Shown: positions 49,031-57,984, counted from the first letter of the stretch. The stretch: 64,000 bases of DNA from Marinobacter vulgaris (GCF_003344045.1 NZ_QFWX01000004.1:248001-312000), one strand, 5' to 3'. The notes: generated from the letters alone by a model not told the origin. Made by a program: numbers and translations.

Positions 49031-49810
49031 TCAGGCAACGTTGCCATCCGTTCGCAATCTGGAGGGTGTGGTGCCCTTGTGTTTTCTGAGGGCATTGGTG
49101 AGCGCACTCTGGGAGGAAAATCCGGTGCGGTAACTGACTTCCGATACCGAAAGGGGGGTCATCGTCAGTAACTGCATCGCCTGGTCAAGCCGGGTTTGCA
49201 GCAGGAACTGATGAGGGGTGACGCCGACCACTTCCCGGAACATTTCATGGAAGCGGCTCACGCTGAGGCAGGCAACACCGGCAAGGTCGTTAACCGTGAT
49301 CTTGCGCTGAATGTTTTCCATGATATAGCGCCGGATGGTGTCCGGGCTTATGGCGTGACGGTTCTGGCGGACTTCCCGGCCCTCATTCAGGCGCTCTGCC
49401 ATACAGTGCAGGATGCTGGCGCCCATGTGGTGTTTCATGCCTTCGTTACCCGGCGAGCGATCGAATTCTCCCGCCACAAACTGCACCAGGCCCTGTAATC
49501 TGCTGTCCAGCACCAGCGTTCGGGGTTTCTCAAACAGAGGAGCAAGTGTTTCATACTCCCCGTGAGCGGGGCTGTTGAGGGCCGGCACGTAGGGATCAAG
49601 ATTGATCACCAGAACGTGGTTCTGCAAGTCGCCACAGTAGTCATGCCTGGCTTCGGTGGGCACCAGGCATGCACGCCATGTATCAAGGTGGGAGCCGGTG
49701 CCGTCCACGCTGAGGTCCGCCTCGCCGCGAACGCCCACAACGATCTGGTGGTGTTCGTGCCGATGGTGATGAGAAGCCGTTGGAAGCTTGAGCAAACGTG
49801 CGTTCAACAT
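49031..49810 (-). CDS. AraC-family regulator, possible proline-utilisation activator
   Basis: This 259-residue protein has an N-terminal cupin-like sensing part (about 1-140; the His-rich SHHHRHEHHQIVVGV start resembles AraC sensor domains) and a C-terminal pair of AraC helix-turn-helix motifs (about 160-255; VNDLAGVACLSVSRFHEMF and VSEVSYRTGFSSQSALTNALR). It lies upstream of putA on the same strand, 203 bases from the putA start. In Pseudomonas aeruginosa the AraC-type PruR activates putA and putP. I infer the same job here from position. The intergenic stretch shows no operator I can name. Confidence 0.75.
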   Translation of the reverse strand: MLNARLLKLPTASHHHRHEHHQIVVGVRGEADLSVDGTGSHLDTWRACLVPTEARHDYCGDLQNHVLVINLDPYVPALNSPAHGEYETLAPLFEKPRTLVLDSRLQGLVQFVAGEFDRSPGNEGMKHHMGASILHCMAERLNEGREVRQNRHAISPDTIRRYIMENIQRKITVNDLAGVACLSVSRFHEMFREVVGVTPHQFLLQTRLDQAMQLLTMTPLSVSEVSYRTGFSSQSALTNALRKHKGTTPSRLRTDGNVA

Positions 49811-49877
49811 ACCCGTGATCCGGACATCAAGTGAGAATGTTACTCAATTAAAGCAGAACATCCCGCAACATGCACGA

Positions 49878-50510
49878 TCAGGAGCGATGTACCAGTCCAT
49901 CAATCAGGTTGACAACGTCCCGGCTGACCATCTCAAGAGATTGCCCTGCATCCACAATGTGGTATCGCACCGGGTCTGCCGTTGCCCGATCAAGATAGGT
50001 CTGACGGATGCGCCTGAAGAAGGCCACAGCTTCCCGCTCGAACCGGTCCAGCTCGCCCCTGTGACGGGCGCGCGTCATTCCGGTTTCCACGGGCGCATCC
50101 AGCAGAATGATGTGGTCGGGCCGAAAGCTGCCCTGGACCAGGCTTTCAAGCTGGGCGATACGCTCAGTGGGCACGCCGCGCCCTCCGCCCTGGTAGGCAA
50201 AGGTGGCGTCGGTAAAGCGGTCACACAACACCCAGCGTCCCGCTTCCAGTTCCGGCAGTATCCGGGTATGGAGATGCTGTGCGCGGGCAGCAAACATAAG
50301 TAGCAGTTCAGTCATGTCGTTGACTGGCTCGTCCCGGGGTGCCAGCAACAAATCCCGGATGGATTCTGCCATCGGCGTGCCGCCCGGCTCCCGTGTCACA
50401 ATGTAGTCGACATCCAGCGTTTTCAGGGTATCCGCCGCATTGGCCAGCTGGGTAGACTTGCCAACGCCTTCGGTACCCTCAAAGGTAATAAACTGGCCGC
50501 GACTGGTCAT
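49878..50510 (-). CDS. tmk: Thymidylate kinase
   Basis: Tmk phosphorylates dTMP to dTDP for DNA synthesis. The 210-residue protein has the P-loop FEGTEGVGKST (about 9-19), the DR(Y/F) segment CDRFTDATFAYQGGGRG (about 95-111) and the substrate-binding TREPGGTP. It overlaps mltG by four bases and ends the fatty-acid cluster. In Pseudomonas and E. coli holB follows tmk, but here the next gene on this strand side is the unrelated AraC regulator 67 bases away, so the usual order is broken. Confidence 0.95.
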   Translation of the reverse strand: MTSRGQFITFEGTEGVGKSTQLANAADTLKTLDVDYIVTREPGGTPMAESIRDLLLAPRDEPVNDMTELLLMFAARAQHLHTRILPELEAGRWVLCDRFTDATFAYQGGGRGVPTERIAQLESLVQGSFRPDHIILLDAPVETGMTRARHRGELDRFEREAVAFFRRIRQTYLDRATADPVRYHIVDAGQSLEMVSRDVVNLIDGLVHRS

Positions 50511-51592
50511 TGCTCGTTGGCCTCGGAGGCCGGCCGGGAGTCTGAGCCGGGAGCAGGAACAGGAGCCGGCGAAGAGCGGTAATCGGAGCGGCGATTAAGC
50601 TGGAATTCCCTTACTGCTTTCTGGTGTTCCTGCAAAGTCCGGGAAAACTTGTGGGTGCCGTCCCCGCGTGCGACAAAATACAGAGCGTCGCCATCCGCTG
50701 GATTCAAAGCGGCGTGAATGGCTTCTTCCCCCGGCAATGCTATAGGCGTGGGTGGCAATCCGTCGATTCGATAGGTGTTATAGTCAGTGCGGGTTTGTAG
50801 ATCCCGGCGAGTGATTCGGCCCTGGTACTTTTCCCCCATACCGTAAATCACGGTAGGGTCTGTCTGTAGCCTCATTCCCTTGTTGAGGCGGCGGACAAAA
50901 ACACCCGCCACCTCTTCGCGCTCATGGGCAGCACCGGTTTCCCGCTCAACAATCGAGGCCATAATCAACGCTTCATATGGCGAATCATAGGGCAGCTTTT
51001 CGGCCCTGGATTCCCATTCAGCGGCAAGCACCTCTTCCATCTTTTCGAAGGCACGGCGTAAAAGATCCAGGTCGGATTCACTGCTGGTGAAAAGATAGGT
51101 ATCCGGAAAGAACCGCCCTTCAGGGTGCTCCCCTTCAGCACCCATCGCTTTCATGATCTTCTCACCGGTCCAGTCCGTGGTGATTTTCTCGAGGCGATCG
51201 CTGGACGCCAGAGCCCGACGCATGTCGCGGAAAGTCCAGCCCTCAATGAACTGGATCTGCCAGTGTTTGGTAGCGCCGGCCACCATCATCGAAATCATGT
51301 CCAGCGTGCTCATTCCGGAGGTGAATTCGTACTCTCCGGCCTTCAAGCGGGTCTGTTCGGGAAAGAGCCTGCCATGGATCTTGAGCCAGACACTGTCCGG
51401 GGCAAGACCTTCCTCCTCAAGCTTGCGGGCAACCTGCCCGTAACCACTCCCGGACGGAACGCTGAAAAGAACCGGCTCACTCAGTGCGACCGGCTGCTCG
51501 AGGCTCTCGAGGCCCTGCCAAACCCAGAGACTACTGCCGGCAACTGCCAGAACGACGAGACAAAACAGACTGATTGATAACTTCTTGAACAA
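50507..51592 (-). CDS. mltG: Endolytic murein transglycosylase MltG
   Basis: MltG (YceG) cuts nascent glycan strands at the inner membrane and is thought to end peptidoglycan synthesis. The 361-residue protein has one N-terminal membrane helix (about 5-25), a LysM-like part and the catalytic domain with Glu in SIVERETGAA (about 215-224), then LQTDPTVIYGMG and the NTYRIDGLPPTPI signature. A Pro/Ser-rich tail of about 25 residues ends the chain. It starts five bases after pabC and overlaps tmk, the usual pabC-mltG-tmk order. Confidence 0.95.
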   Translation of the reverse strand: MFKKLSISLFCLVVLAVAGSSLWVWQGLESLEQPVALSEPVLFSVPSGSGYGQVARKLEEEGLAPDSVWLKIHGRLFPEQTRLKAGEYEFTSGMSTLDMISMMVAGATKHWQIQFIEGWTFRDMRRALASSDRLEKITTDWTGEKIMKAMGAEGEHPEGRFFPDTYLFTSSESDLDLLRRAFEKMEEVLAAEWESRAEKLPYDSPYEALIMASIVERETGAAHEREEVAGVFVRRLNKGMRLQTDPTVIYGMGEKYQGRITRRDLQTRTDYNTYRIDGLPPTPIALPGEEAIHAALNPADGDALYFVARGDGTHKFSRTLQEHQKAVREFQLNRRSDYRSSPAPVPAPGSDSRPASEANEQ

Positions 51593-51597
51593 GCGCT

Positions 51598-52416
51598 TTA
51601 TTCCAAAGTTTGCAGAGGGTCACAGATTGTCTCAAGCCCGCCCCCCACTGGCAAATCAACACCACCCAAACTGCGAACAGGCACAACACCTACAACACTG
51701 TTAACCAGATAAAGCACCGGCAAATCCGCCGACGAGAGAATGGAAGGCGGAATGGTTTGCTCGAGGATTTGGTGTCCTTTCTCGCGGAGGCAAGCAATCA
51801 GATACTTTCGCAACACCCCAGCAACTGCAAGGTTCCCGGCAGGCGGGGTAAGCCATTCCTCATCCCGCCGGAAAAACAGGTTTGTGCGCGTGCCCTCAAC
51901 CAGGTTTCCCGCTGTATCCCGCATGATCAGCTCGAACTCCTGCCCTGTAAACTCACGGCTTGCCATAACCTGTTCCAGCCGGTTGAGGGACTTTATACCG
52001 GCCAGTTGCGGGTTTACGGTCAGGGGAAATTGCGAAAAGCCTGCCACAACCCCGGTACCAGCCGGAAGTGGCGGCATGGCTGAGACGGACACAATCAGAC
52101 AGGGCTGGCAATTCTCCGGCAAGCGGTAGCCACGCCCCCCGCGGCCTCGGGTCAGAACCAGCTTTAGCACCCAGTCGCCGCCCTCAAAAGCAGCTTCATA
52201 ATCAGTCCCGGCCCGGGTGATTGCAGCATCCAGCTCATCACGGTCACACGGTATACCTAGCCGGGCCGCGTCGGTCACCATCCTGTCCAGATGGAACGAG
52301 CGCAATACCGCTTGCCGTCCACGCATGCGGATGGTTTCAAACAGGCCATCACCATAGGCAATTCCCCGATCAGTGGCGGAAATGCCATCTTTGTCAGCCC
52401 TGATAACGTTGAGCAC
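51598..52416 (-). CDS. pabC: Aminodeoxychorismate lyase
   Basis: PabC is a pyridoxal-phosphate enzyme that releases 4-aminobenzoate and pyruvate from aminodeoxychorismate for folate synthesis. The 272-residue protein is a fold-type IV aminotransferase relative. It has YGDGLFETIRMR (about 22-33), the Lys of the cofactor in VLKLVLTRGRGGRG, SLNRLEQVMA and EGTRTNLFF. The length is normal. It lies eight bases after fabF. Gene order alone would also allow a D-amino-acid transaminase, but the fabF-pabC-mltG-tmk order settles it. Confidence 0.92.
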   Translation of the reverse strand: MLNVIRADKDGISATDRGIAYGDGLFETIRMRGRQAVLRSFHLDRMVTDAARLGIPCDRDELDAAITRAGTDYEAAFEGGDWVLKLVLTRGRGGRGYRLPENCQPCLIVSVSAMPPLPAGTGVVAGFSQFPLTVNPQLAGIKSLNRLEQVMASREFTGQEFELIMRDTAGNLVEGTRTNLFFRRDEEWLTPPAGNLAVAGVLRKYLIACLREKGHQILEQTIPPSILSSADLPVLYLVNSVVGVVPVRSLGGVDLPVGGGLETICDPLQTLE

Positions 52417-52424
52417 GCTTCCTC

Positions 52425-53672
52425 TCAGTCCTCGTACCGCTGGAAAATCAGGGTGCCGTTGGTACCACCAAATCCAAAGGAGTTAGACAGGACAACCCGA
52501 ATGTCAGCCTTGCGGCACCTACCTGGAACAAAGTCGAGGTCGCAGCCTTCTGCCGGATCGTCCAGGTTAATGGTCGGGGGCAAGACACCATCGCGAATCG
52601 CAAGCACCGAAAATATGGCCTCGACCGCACCCGCCGCGCCAAGCAGGTGCCCGGTCATGGATTTTGTGCTGCTGACGGGCAGCTTGTATGCATGGTCCGC
52701 AAATACCGACTTTACGGCGGCTACCTCTGCAACATCACCCACCTGAGTGGACGTGCCGTGGGCATTAATATAGTCAATTGCATCGGGATCAAGCCCCGCA
52801 TCACGAATCGCATTCTTCATCGAGCGGGCAGCGCCCTCACCGTCTGCCGGCGGAGATGTGATGTGGAAGGCATCATCACTCATGCCAAACCCGATGACCT
52901 CGCCGTGGATGGTCGCCCCCCTGCGCTTGGCGTGCTCAAGCTCCTCAAGTACCACAACCCCGGCGCCATCGCTGAGCACAAAACCATCCCTGCCAGTATC
53001 CCAGGGCCGGCTCGCTTTTTCGGGTTCTTCGTTACGGGTGGATAGCGCCCTGGCCGACGAAAAAGCGGCAATCGAACTGCGCGTGGTCGCCATTTCCGAC
53101 CCCCCTGCCAGCATCACATCCGCGTCACCATAGGCAATGGTACGAGCGGCATAACCAATATTGTGGGTGCCCGTGGTGCAGGCCGTCACGATGGCAATGT
53201 TGGGGCCCTGGTAGCCAAAGCGAATGGCTACATTTCCAGAGATCATGTTAATAACGGACGCCGGCACAAAGAAGGGCGATACTTTCCTGGGGCCCGACTT
53301 TTCCATGGTGATCACATTCTTCTCGATGTATTCAAGACCGCCGATTCCCGAGCCGATCGCGACTCCGACCCTCTCCCTGTCAAGATCGCCATAGGCTTCC
53401 AGGCCACTGGCATCAACCGCCTGCTGGGCTGCAATGAGGCCATAATGAATGAACGCGTCCAGCTTTCTGGCGTCTTTGGTGGAGAGGTAGGGTTCAATAT
53501 CCAGGTTTTTTATGCCGCCGCCGATCCGAGTGCTGTACCCCGTGGTATCAAAACGGTCAATTTCCGTGATGCCACTGCGACCGGCAAGGATGCCTTCCCA
53601 GGACGAATCCACATCGTTGCCCAACGGCGACAGCATTCCCATACCTGTTATCACAACACGTCGTTTAGCCAT
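52425..53672 (-). CDS. fabF: 3-Oxoacyl-ACP synthase II
   Basis: FabF elongates acyl-ACP with malonyl-ACP and is important for the temperature control of unsaturated fatty acids. The 415-residue protein has the active-site Cys in TACTTGTHNIGYA (about 165), the two His in AHGTSTQVGD and KSMTGHLLGAAGA (about 305 and 342), and GGTNGTLIF at the end. The Cys-His-His triad is complete. It follows acpP by 118 bases with a terminator-like hairpin between them. Confidence 0.96.
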   Translation of the reverse strand: MAKRRVVITGMGMLSPLGNDVDSSWEGILAGRSGITEIDRFDTTGYSTRIGGGIKNLDIEPYLSTKDARKLDAFIHYGLIAAQQAVDASGLEAYGDLDRERVGVAIGSGIGGLEYIEKNVITMEKSGPRKVSPFFVPASVINMISGNVAIRFGYQGPNIAIVTACTTGTHNIGYAARTIAYGDADVMLAGGSEMATTRSSIAAFSSARALSTRNEEPEKASRPWDTGRDGFVLSDGAGVVVLEELEHAKRRGATIHGEVIGFGMSDDAFHITSPPADGEGAARSMKNAIRDAGLDPDAIDYINAHGTSTQVGDVAEVAAVKSVFADHAYKLPVSSTKSMTGHLLGAAGAVEAIFSVLAIRDGVLPPTINLDDPAEGCDLDFVPGRCRKADIRVVLSNSFGFGGTNGTLIFQRYED

Positions 53673-53724
53673 ATCCTCATCACCTGAAGTCTTTGCCGGT
53701 ACTGTTACAATATATACACGCCAA

Positions 53725-53761
53725 TAAAAAAGCCGCCCAATGCAGTATCACATGGACGGCT
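53725..53761 (-). terminator. Terminator/attenuator between acpP and fabF
   Basis: AGCCGCCCA and TGGACGGCT pair with one mismatch around a 13-base loop, followed on the minus strand by TTTTTT. It lies about 30 bases after acpP. Partial termination here would give the excess of acpP mRNA over fabF that cells need. Confidence 0.7.
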
Positions 53762-53790
53762 TCTTGCCTTGCGTAAAAACGTGCTGAGTA

Positions 53791-54024
53791 TCAGGTGTGC
53801 GCGACGATGTAGTCGATCGCGTCCTGGACACTAGCCAGCTTTTCCGCTTCTTCGTCCGGAATCTCGGTCTCGAACTCTTCCTCGAGTGCCATGACCAGCT
53901 CTACGGTGTCCAGTGAGTCAGCGCCCAGGTCCTCTACAAAAGAAGATGTGTTCTGAACCTCGGACTCTTTAACGCCCAACTGCTCACAAACGATCTTCTT
54001 AACGCGCTCTTCAACTGTACTCAT
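53791..54024 (-). CDS. acpP: Acyl carrier protein
   Basis: AcpP carries growing acyl chains on phosphopantetheine. The 77-residue acidic product has the modified Ser in [12 protein letters not shown] (near residue 37) and the four-helix pattern of the family. The frame is open further upstream to 54111, but ATG 54024 gives [11 protein letters not shown], the standard start, with GAGGA seven bases before. Its own promoter (54069-54097) and the hairpin after it make it the strongest expressed unit of the cluster. Confidence 0.98.
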   Translation of the reverse strand: MSTVEERVKKIVCEQLGVKESEVQNTSSFVEDLGADSLDTVELVMALEEEFETEIPDEEAEKLASVQDAIDYIVAHT

Positions 54025-54068
54025 AATGTCCTCACTTTTTGTGTCAACCAAGCAACTTGAGTGCTGCC

Positions 54069-54097
54069 AGTTTAGTTTAAACCATACCTGCAGACAA
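54069..54097 (-). promoter_or_regulatory. Sigma-70 promoter of acpP
   Basis: On the minus strand TTGTCT (54097-54092) and TAAACT (54074-54069) are 17 bases apart. Transcription would start near 54062, giving a leader of about 38 bases. Confidence 0.6.
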
Positions 54098-54158
54098 GCA
54101 GGGGTTCCCATTCAAACATGTTGTGCAACAAGGGTTTGCGCACATATCCCCGCAGGGA

Positions 54159-54902
54159 CTATCCCATGTACATACCGCCATTGACGTGAATCGTTTCACC
54201 TGTCACGTAACCGGCGGCCTCCGAGGCCAGGAAGGCAACAACCGCTGCCACTTCTTCCGGCTCACCCAGACGACCGGCGGGTATGACTTCCATCATAGCC
54301 TCGCGTTGCTTATCGTCCAGTTTTCGGGTCATATCCGTGTCAATAAATCCCGGGGCAACACAGTTGGCTGTAATCCCACGGTTCGACATTTCTTTCGCCA
54401 GGCTGCGGGTAAAACCCTCCACGCCAGCCTTCGCAGCACAGTAGTTGACCTGCCCCGGATTGCCCATGCCGGCCACGACAGAGCTGATGTTGATCACCCG
54501 GCCCCAGCGAGCCTTCGCCATGCCACGCAACACAGCCTTGCTGGTGCGATAAACACTCGACAGGTTGGTTTCGATGACCGATGACCAGTCATCGTCCTTC
54601 AGGCGCATCAGCAGGTTATCACGGGTAATCCCCGCATTGTTGACGAGAATCACCGGCACACCGGCTTTTTCGTTCACTTCCTTGAGCCCGGCATCGATGC
54701 TGTCTGGGTCTGCAACGTTCATTACGATACCGAAACCCTTTGCCCCCACCGCCTTCAGGTCGGCCGAGATAGACTCCGCACCCGCAGCACTTGTTGCCGT
54801 GCCCACGACCGTTGCGCCCTGCTCAGCCAGCGCCTTGGCGACAGCTTTACCAATACCACGGGTTGCACCGGTTACCAGTGCAGTTTTGCCTTCAAGAGAC
54901 AT
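54159..54902 (-). CDS. fabG: 3-Oxoacyl-ACP reductase
   Basis: FabG reduces 3-oxoacyl-ACP with NADPH in the fatty-acid cycle. The 247-residue short-chain dehydrogenase has the NADP-binding TGATRGIGKA (about 11-20), NNAGITRD, the catalytic Ser in NISSVVAG and Tyr-Lys in VNYCAAKAG (about 151 and 155), and the C-terminal NVNGGMYMG. It lies nine bases after fabD and probably shares its transcript, with acpP expressed separately as well. Confidence 0.97.
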   Translation of the reverse strand: MSLEGKTALVTGATRGIGKAVAKALAEQGATVVGTATSAAGAESISADLKAVGAKGFGIVMNVADPDSIDAGLKEVNEKAGVPVILVNNAGITRDNLLMRLKDDDWSSVIETNLSSVYRTSKAVLRGMAKARWGRVINISSVVAGMGNPGQVNYCAAKAGVEGFTRSLAKEMSNRGITANCVAPGFIDTDMTRKLDDKQREAMMEVIPAGRLGEPEEVAAVVAFLASEAAGYVTGETIHVNGGMYMG

Positions 54903-54911
54903 GTAACGCTC

Positions 54912-55853
54912 CTATGCTTTCTGTCCCAGTGCCTCAGCCGCTTTGTTCAGGGCATCCGGCTCGTCAATTCCGTAGACCGACAGGTCACGATCGATCCGCT
55001 TTGCCAGGCCAGCAAGCACCTTGCCGGGGCCGCACTCTACAGCGATCCGCACATCACTGGCCACCAGTTTCCGGACCGTATCGGTCCACAACACAGGGGA
55101 GTATAGCTGCTTAACCAGATTTGCCTTGAGGGTGTCGCTGTCCTGGGCGACGGACGCGGTCACATTCTGTACCACCGGGATGACAGCGTCGTTAAAATCA
55201 ACGTTGTCCAATGCCGTCGCCAGCTCTTCGGACGCCCCTTTCATCAGGGCACAATGAGAAGGCACGCTCACCGGCAGTGGCATGGCTTTTCGCGCACCAC
55301 GGGACTTGCACGCCTCTATGGCGCGATCCACTGCCGCGGCGGAACCTGCGATTACCACCTGCCCCGGAGCATTGAAGTTGACGGCGGCAACGACATCGCC
55401 GTTTGCAGCCTCGGCACAAGCGGCGATCACGTCCTCGTCCTCTAGGCCCAGGATAGCCGCCATCTTGCCTTCACCGGCCGGAACGGCCGACTGCATAAGC
55501 TCACCCCGCAGCTGCACCAGCTTGATGGCATCGGAGAAATTCAGACTCTCTGCCGCTACCAGCGCACTGTACTCGCCCAGGCTGTGGCCAGCGACATAGT
55601 CGGGGGCCTGGCCTCCCGCTACAAACCATTGTCGCCAGAGCGCAATGCTTGCCGTCAGAAGTGCGGGTTGAGTGACAGTGGTCTGGTTCAGATCCTCTGC
55701 AGGACCGTGCTGGCAAAGATGCCACAGGTCATAGCCGAGTACGTCCGAGGCCTCAGAGAAGGTTTTTGCTACGATCGGCCAGCTATCGACTGCTGTATCC
55801 AGCATACCGACAGACTGGGATCCTTGTCCGGGAAATATAAAAGCTGATTTCAT
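54912..55853 (-). CDS. fabD: Malonyl-CoA:ACP transacylase
   Basis: FabD moves malonyl from CoA to ACP. The 313-residue protein has the oxyanion loop FPGQGSQSVGM (about 7-17), the nucleophile Ser in GHSLGEYSALVAA (about 91-103) and the catalytic His in VPSHCALM (about 201). The length is normal. The order plsX-fabD without fabH between them matches Pseudomonas. A promoter at 55898-55927 is likely. Confidence 0.97.
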   Translation of the reverse strand: MKSAFIFPGQGSQSVGMLDTAVDSWPIVAKTFSEASDVLGYDLWHLCQHGPAEDLNQTTVTQPALLTASIALWRQWFVAGGQAPDYVAGHSLGEYSALVAAESLNFSDAIKLVQLRGELMQSAVPAGEGKMAAILGLEDEDVIAACAEAANGDVVAAVNFNAPGQVVIAGSAAAVDRAIEACKSRGARKAMPLPVSVPSHCALMKGASEELATALDNVDFNDAVIPVVQNVTASVAQDSDTLKANLVKQLYSPVLWTDTVRKLVASDVRIAVECGPGKVLAGLAKRIDRDLSVYGIDEPDALNKAAEALGQKA

Positions 55854-55897
55854 AGGGCGAATCTTACCGTTTATGACGGGTTACGGGAGATTAGCCA

Positions 55898-55927
55898 ATA
55901 GTACAATCTGAGTGCCGTTTCGGCCAA
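55898..55927 (-). promoter_or_regulatory. Probable sigma-70 promoter of fabD-fabG
   Basis: On the minus strand TTGGCC (55927-55922) and TACTAT (55903-55898) are 18 bases apart, in the 129-base gap after plsX. A GAGACT/AGTCTC inverted repeat (55945-55958) lies just upstream. Confidence 0.4.
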
Positions 55928-55982
55928 TTCAGCAATAATGCGGAGAGACTTTAGTCTCGATAGAATGGCGAGTTGTCTACGG

Positions 55983-56984
55983 TCAGATCATGAGATCGTC
56001 GAGACGCTCGTTTATGCGACTGGGCACATCAAGTTCGACTTCAAGGAACGCCTGGCGAATGGCCGCCAGCATCGCCCGCTCGTTGGCATTACCATGGCTT
56101 TTGATCACCACCCCCTGTAGCCCGAGAAGGCTGGCGCCGTTATGGCGCGAAGGGTCCATCAATCGGAGCAGGCGCCCGATCATGGGCCGGGCCAGCAGCC
56201 CCACGAACTTCCCGTAGAGCGTTCTGGTAAACGCCTGCTCCAGCAGCTCGATCAACAGTCCGGCAACGCCCTCGCCGGTTTTCAGGGCGATATTGCCAAC
56301 GAAACCGTCACAGACCACTACGTCGGCCACATCCCTGAAAAGATCGCTGCCCTCGACGTAGCCGATGTAATTGATGGTATCGCACTGGGCAAGCATATGA
56401 GAGGCAAGCCGCACCTGCTCGTTACCCTTGATCTCTTCCTCGCCGACATTCAGCAGCGCCACTCGCGGTTCCGGCTGGTTACAGATGGCCGATGCCATCA
56501 GTGATCCCATCAGCGCATACTGATAAAGATTTTCAGCCGTGGAATCCACATTGGCACCCAGGTCCAGCACGTGGCAGCGGCCGCGCAGGGAAGGAATCAA
56601 CTTGGCAATCGCAGGCCGTTCGATTCCCGGATACATACGGATAACGGACCGCCCGAACGCCATCAGAGCACCTGTATTACCAGCACTCACGCAGCCCTGA
56701 GCGACTCCATCACGAACCAGCCCGAGGGCAACGGCCATGGAGGAATTGCGTTTGTGCCGCAGCGCATGGGACGGCCGCTCGTTCATGCGGACAACATCAG
56801 CCGCTTCGACGATACGGATTCGAGGATGCCCATCACGCAGCAAAGCCTCAAGCTCGCTCCGGATTCCCACCAGAACAAGACTCAAGGCTTCGTTTTCCTT
56901 CACCGCATCCAGAGCAGCAGAGACAACTACGGCGGCTCCGCGATCACCACTCATGGCGTCAATCGCGATGGTGACCGGTTTCAC
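55983..56984 (-). CDS. plsX: Phosphate acyltransferase PlsX
   Basis: PlsX makes acyl-phosphate from acyl-ACP, the donor for PlsY in phospholipid synthesis. From the GTG at 56984 the product has 333 residues and begins VKPVTIAIDAMSGDRG, where the family begins; GGGGA lies just upstream. A GTG at 57002 would add six residues. The family motif is usually AMGGD; Ser replaces Gly here. Further family segments are CVSAGNTGALMAF, NVGEEEIKGNEQVR and VVCDGFVGNIALKTGEG. It lies about 40 bases after rpmF. Confidence 0.95.
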   Translation of the reverse strand: MKPVTIAIDAMSGDRGAAVVVSAALDAVKENEALSLVLVGIRSELEALLRDGHPRIRIVEAADVVRMNERPSHALRHKRNSSMAVALGLVRDGVAQGCVSAGNTGALMAFGRSVIRMYPGIERPAIAKLIPSLRGRCHVLDLGANVDSTAENLYQYALMGSLMASAICNQPEPRVALLNVGEEEIKGNEQVRLASHMLAQCDTINYIGYVEGSDLFRDVADVVVCDGFVGNIALKTGEGVAGLLIELLEQAFTRTLYGKFVGLLARPMIGRLLRLMDPSRHNGASLLGLQGVVIKSHGNANERAMLAAIRQAFLEVELDVPSRINERLDDLMI

Positions 56985-57026
56985 CGCTTCCCCATCTGGC
57001 ACTGGCGGGTGGATGCTGGCGACGAT

Positions 57027-57206
57027 TTACTCGTCGCTAGCCTCAATAACCTGCTTGCCACGGTAAAAACCGTCTGGCGACACGTGGTGGCGGCGATGCA
57101 CTTCACCGGTGGTGGTGTCAGTGGACAGCGCTGCGGTGCTCAGGGCATCGTGTGAACGACGCATACCGCGCTTTGAGCGGGTCTTTCGGTTCTTCTGTAC
57201 AGCCAT
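57027..57206 (-). CDS. rpmF: 50S ribosomal protein L32
   Basis: L32 is a small protein of the large ribosomal subunit. The 59-residue product starts [20 protein letters not shown], the conserved N-terminus, is strongly basic there and ends [10 protein letters not shown]. It has [11 protein letters not shown] in place of a zinc-binding Cys form, so it is the Cys-free type. It sits between yceD and plsX, the usual yceD-rpmF-plsX order, and is probably co-transcribed with both. Confidence 0.97.
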   Translation of the reverse strand: MAVQKNRKTRSKRGMRRSHDALSTAALSTDTTTGEVHRRHHVSPDGFYRGKQVIEASDE

Positions 57207-57279
57207 GATTATGCTCCTGACCTGATAAACGTGTGTTCGTTAAATTTGCACCGCTTTTTTCGTAAAAAACGGCGCCTGA

Positions 57280-57831
57280 TCAATGCTTCTTCTTGAGATC
57301 CGCCAGCACGCTGAACGGATTGTCTTCAGATTTTTTCGCCGGCTCGTCACCGGAATCATCCGGCTCGAAGGCTTCCAGTGCCTCCCTGGCGGGACACTCA
57401 TCACGCTCATGAAGCGGGAACGGAGGCAAAACCAGCAGCAGCTCATCTTCGGTCATGGACCACAAATCCGCGCTGAAATCGTCCGCCAGAAACGGTTCAA
57501 GTTCCTTGGGCAACTGTTGCGCCTGCTCATCGCTGGTTACCAGACCCAGCGTAAAGCTGGACACCAGTGTTTTGTGCATGGGACCCATGCAACGCTGACA
57601 TTCCAGGGTTACCGGCGCTTCCAGCTCACCCTGCACCATGCGCCGCCGCTCACTGTCCATGGAGAATGACAGCTGCACACGGCACACCGCGTCCTCCTCA
57701 AATCCGTAAACGGAATCACCAAAGCGAGACAATGCCTTCAGAGGGATCTCTCCCTCCAACACAATGTTTTGCTCTGCCAAACGGTAAGGATCGACAGTTC
57801 TGGGCAGCTCGGCACTTGAGGCTTTTGACAT
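57280..57831 (-). CDS. yceD: YceD family protein (DUF177), large-ribosome-subunit related
   Basis: YceD proteins are conserved upstream of rpmF and linked to 23S rRNA accumulation; the mechanism is not settled. The 183-residue acidic product has the family's central ECQRCMGPM motif with a Cys pair (about 91-94) and the WSMTEDELLLVLPPFPLHE segment later. The C-terminus is Asp- and Glu-rich and then ends KKKH. It begins the minus-strand cluster that continues with rpmF, plsX and the fab genes. Confidence 0.92.
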   Translation of the reverse strand: MSKASSAELPRTVDPYRLAEQNIVLEGEIPLKALSRFGDSVYGFEEDAVCRVQLSFSMDSERRRMVQGELEAPVTLECQRCMGPMHKTLVSSFTLGLVTSDEQAQQLPKELEPFLADDFSADLWSMTEDELLLVLPPFPLHERDECPAREALEAFEPDDSGDEPAKKSEDNPFSVLADLKKKH

Positions 57832-57984
57832 AGGCGCGCAATTTTAGGGACCCGGCACGCTGCTGTCAAAGACTTCATGAGGTTTTGGCCAGGAGTTACA
57901 CCCGGGATAGGTGTATTCTACGATAATACCGCTGCGACCGGGCCGCCCGGCCCTTACACTCCCTTCCTTACTCAGAGGACAACC

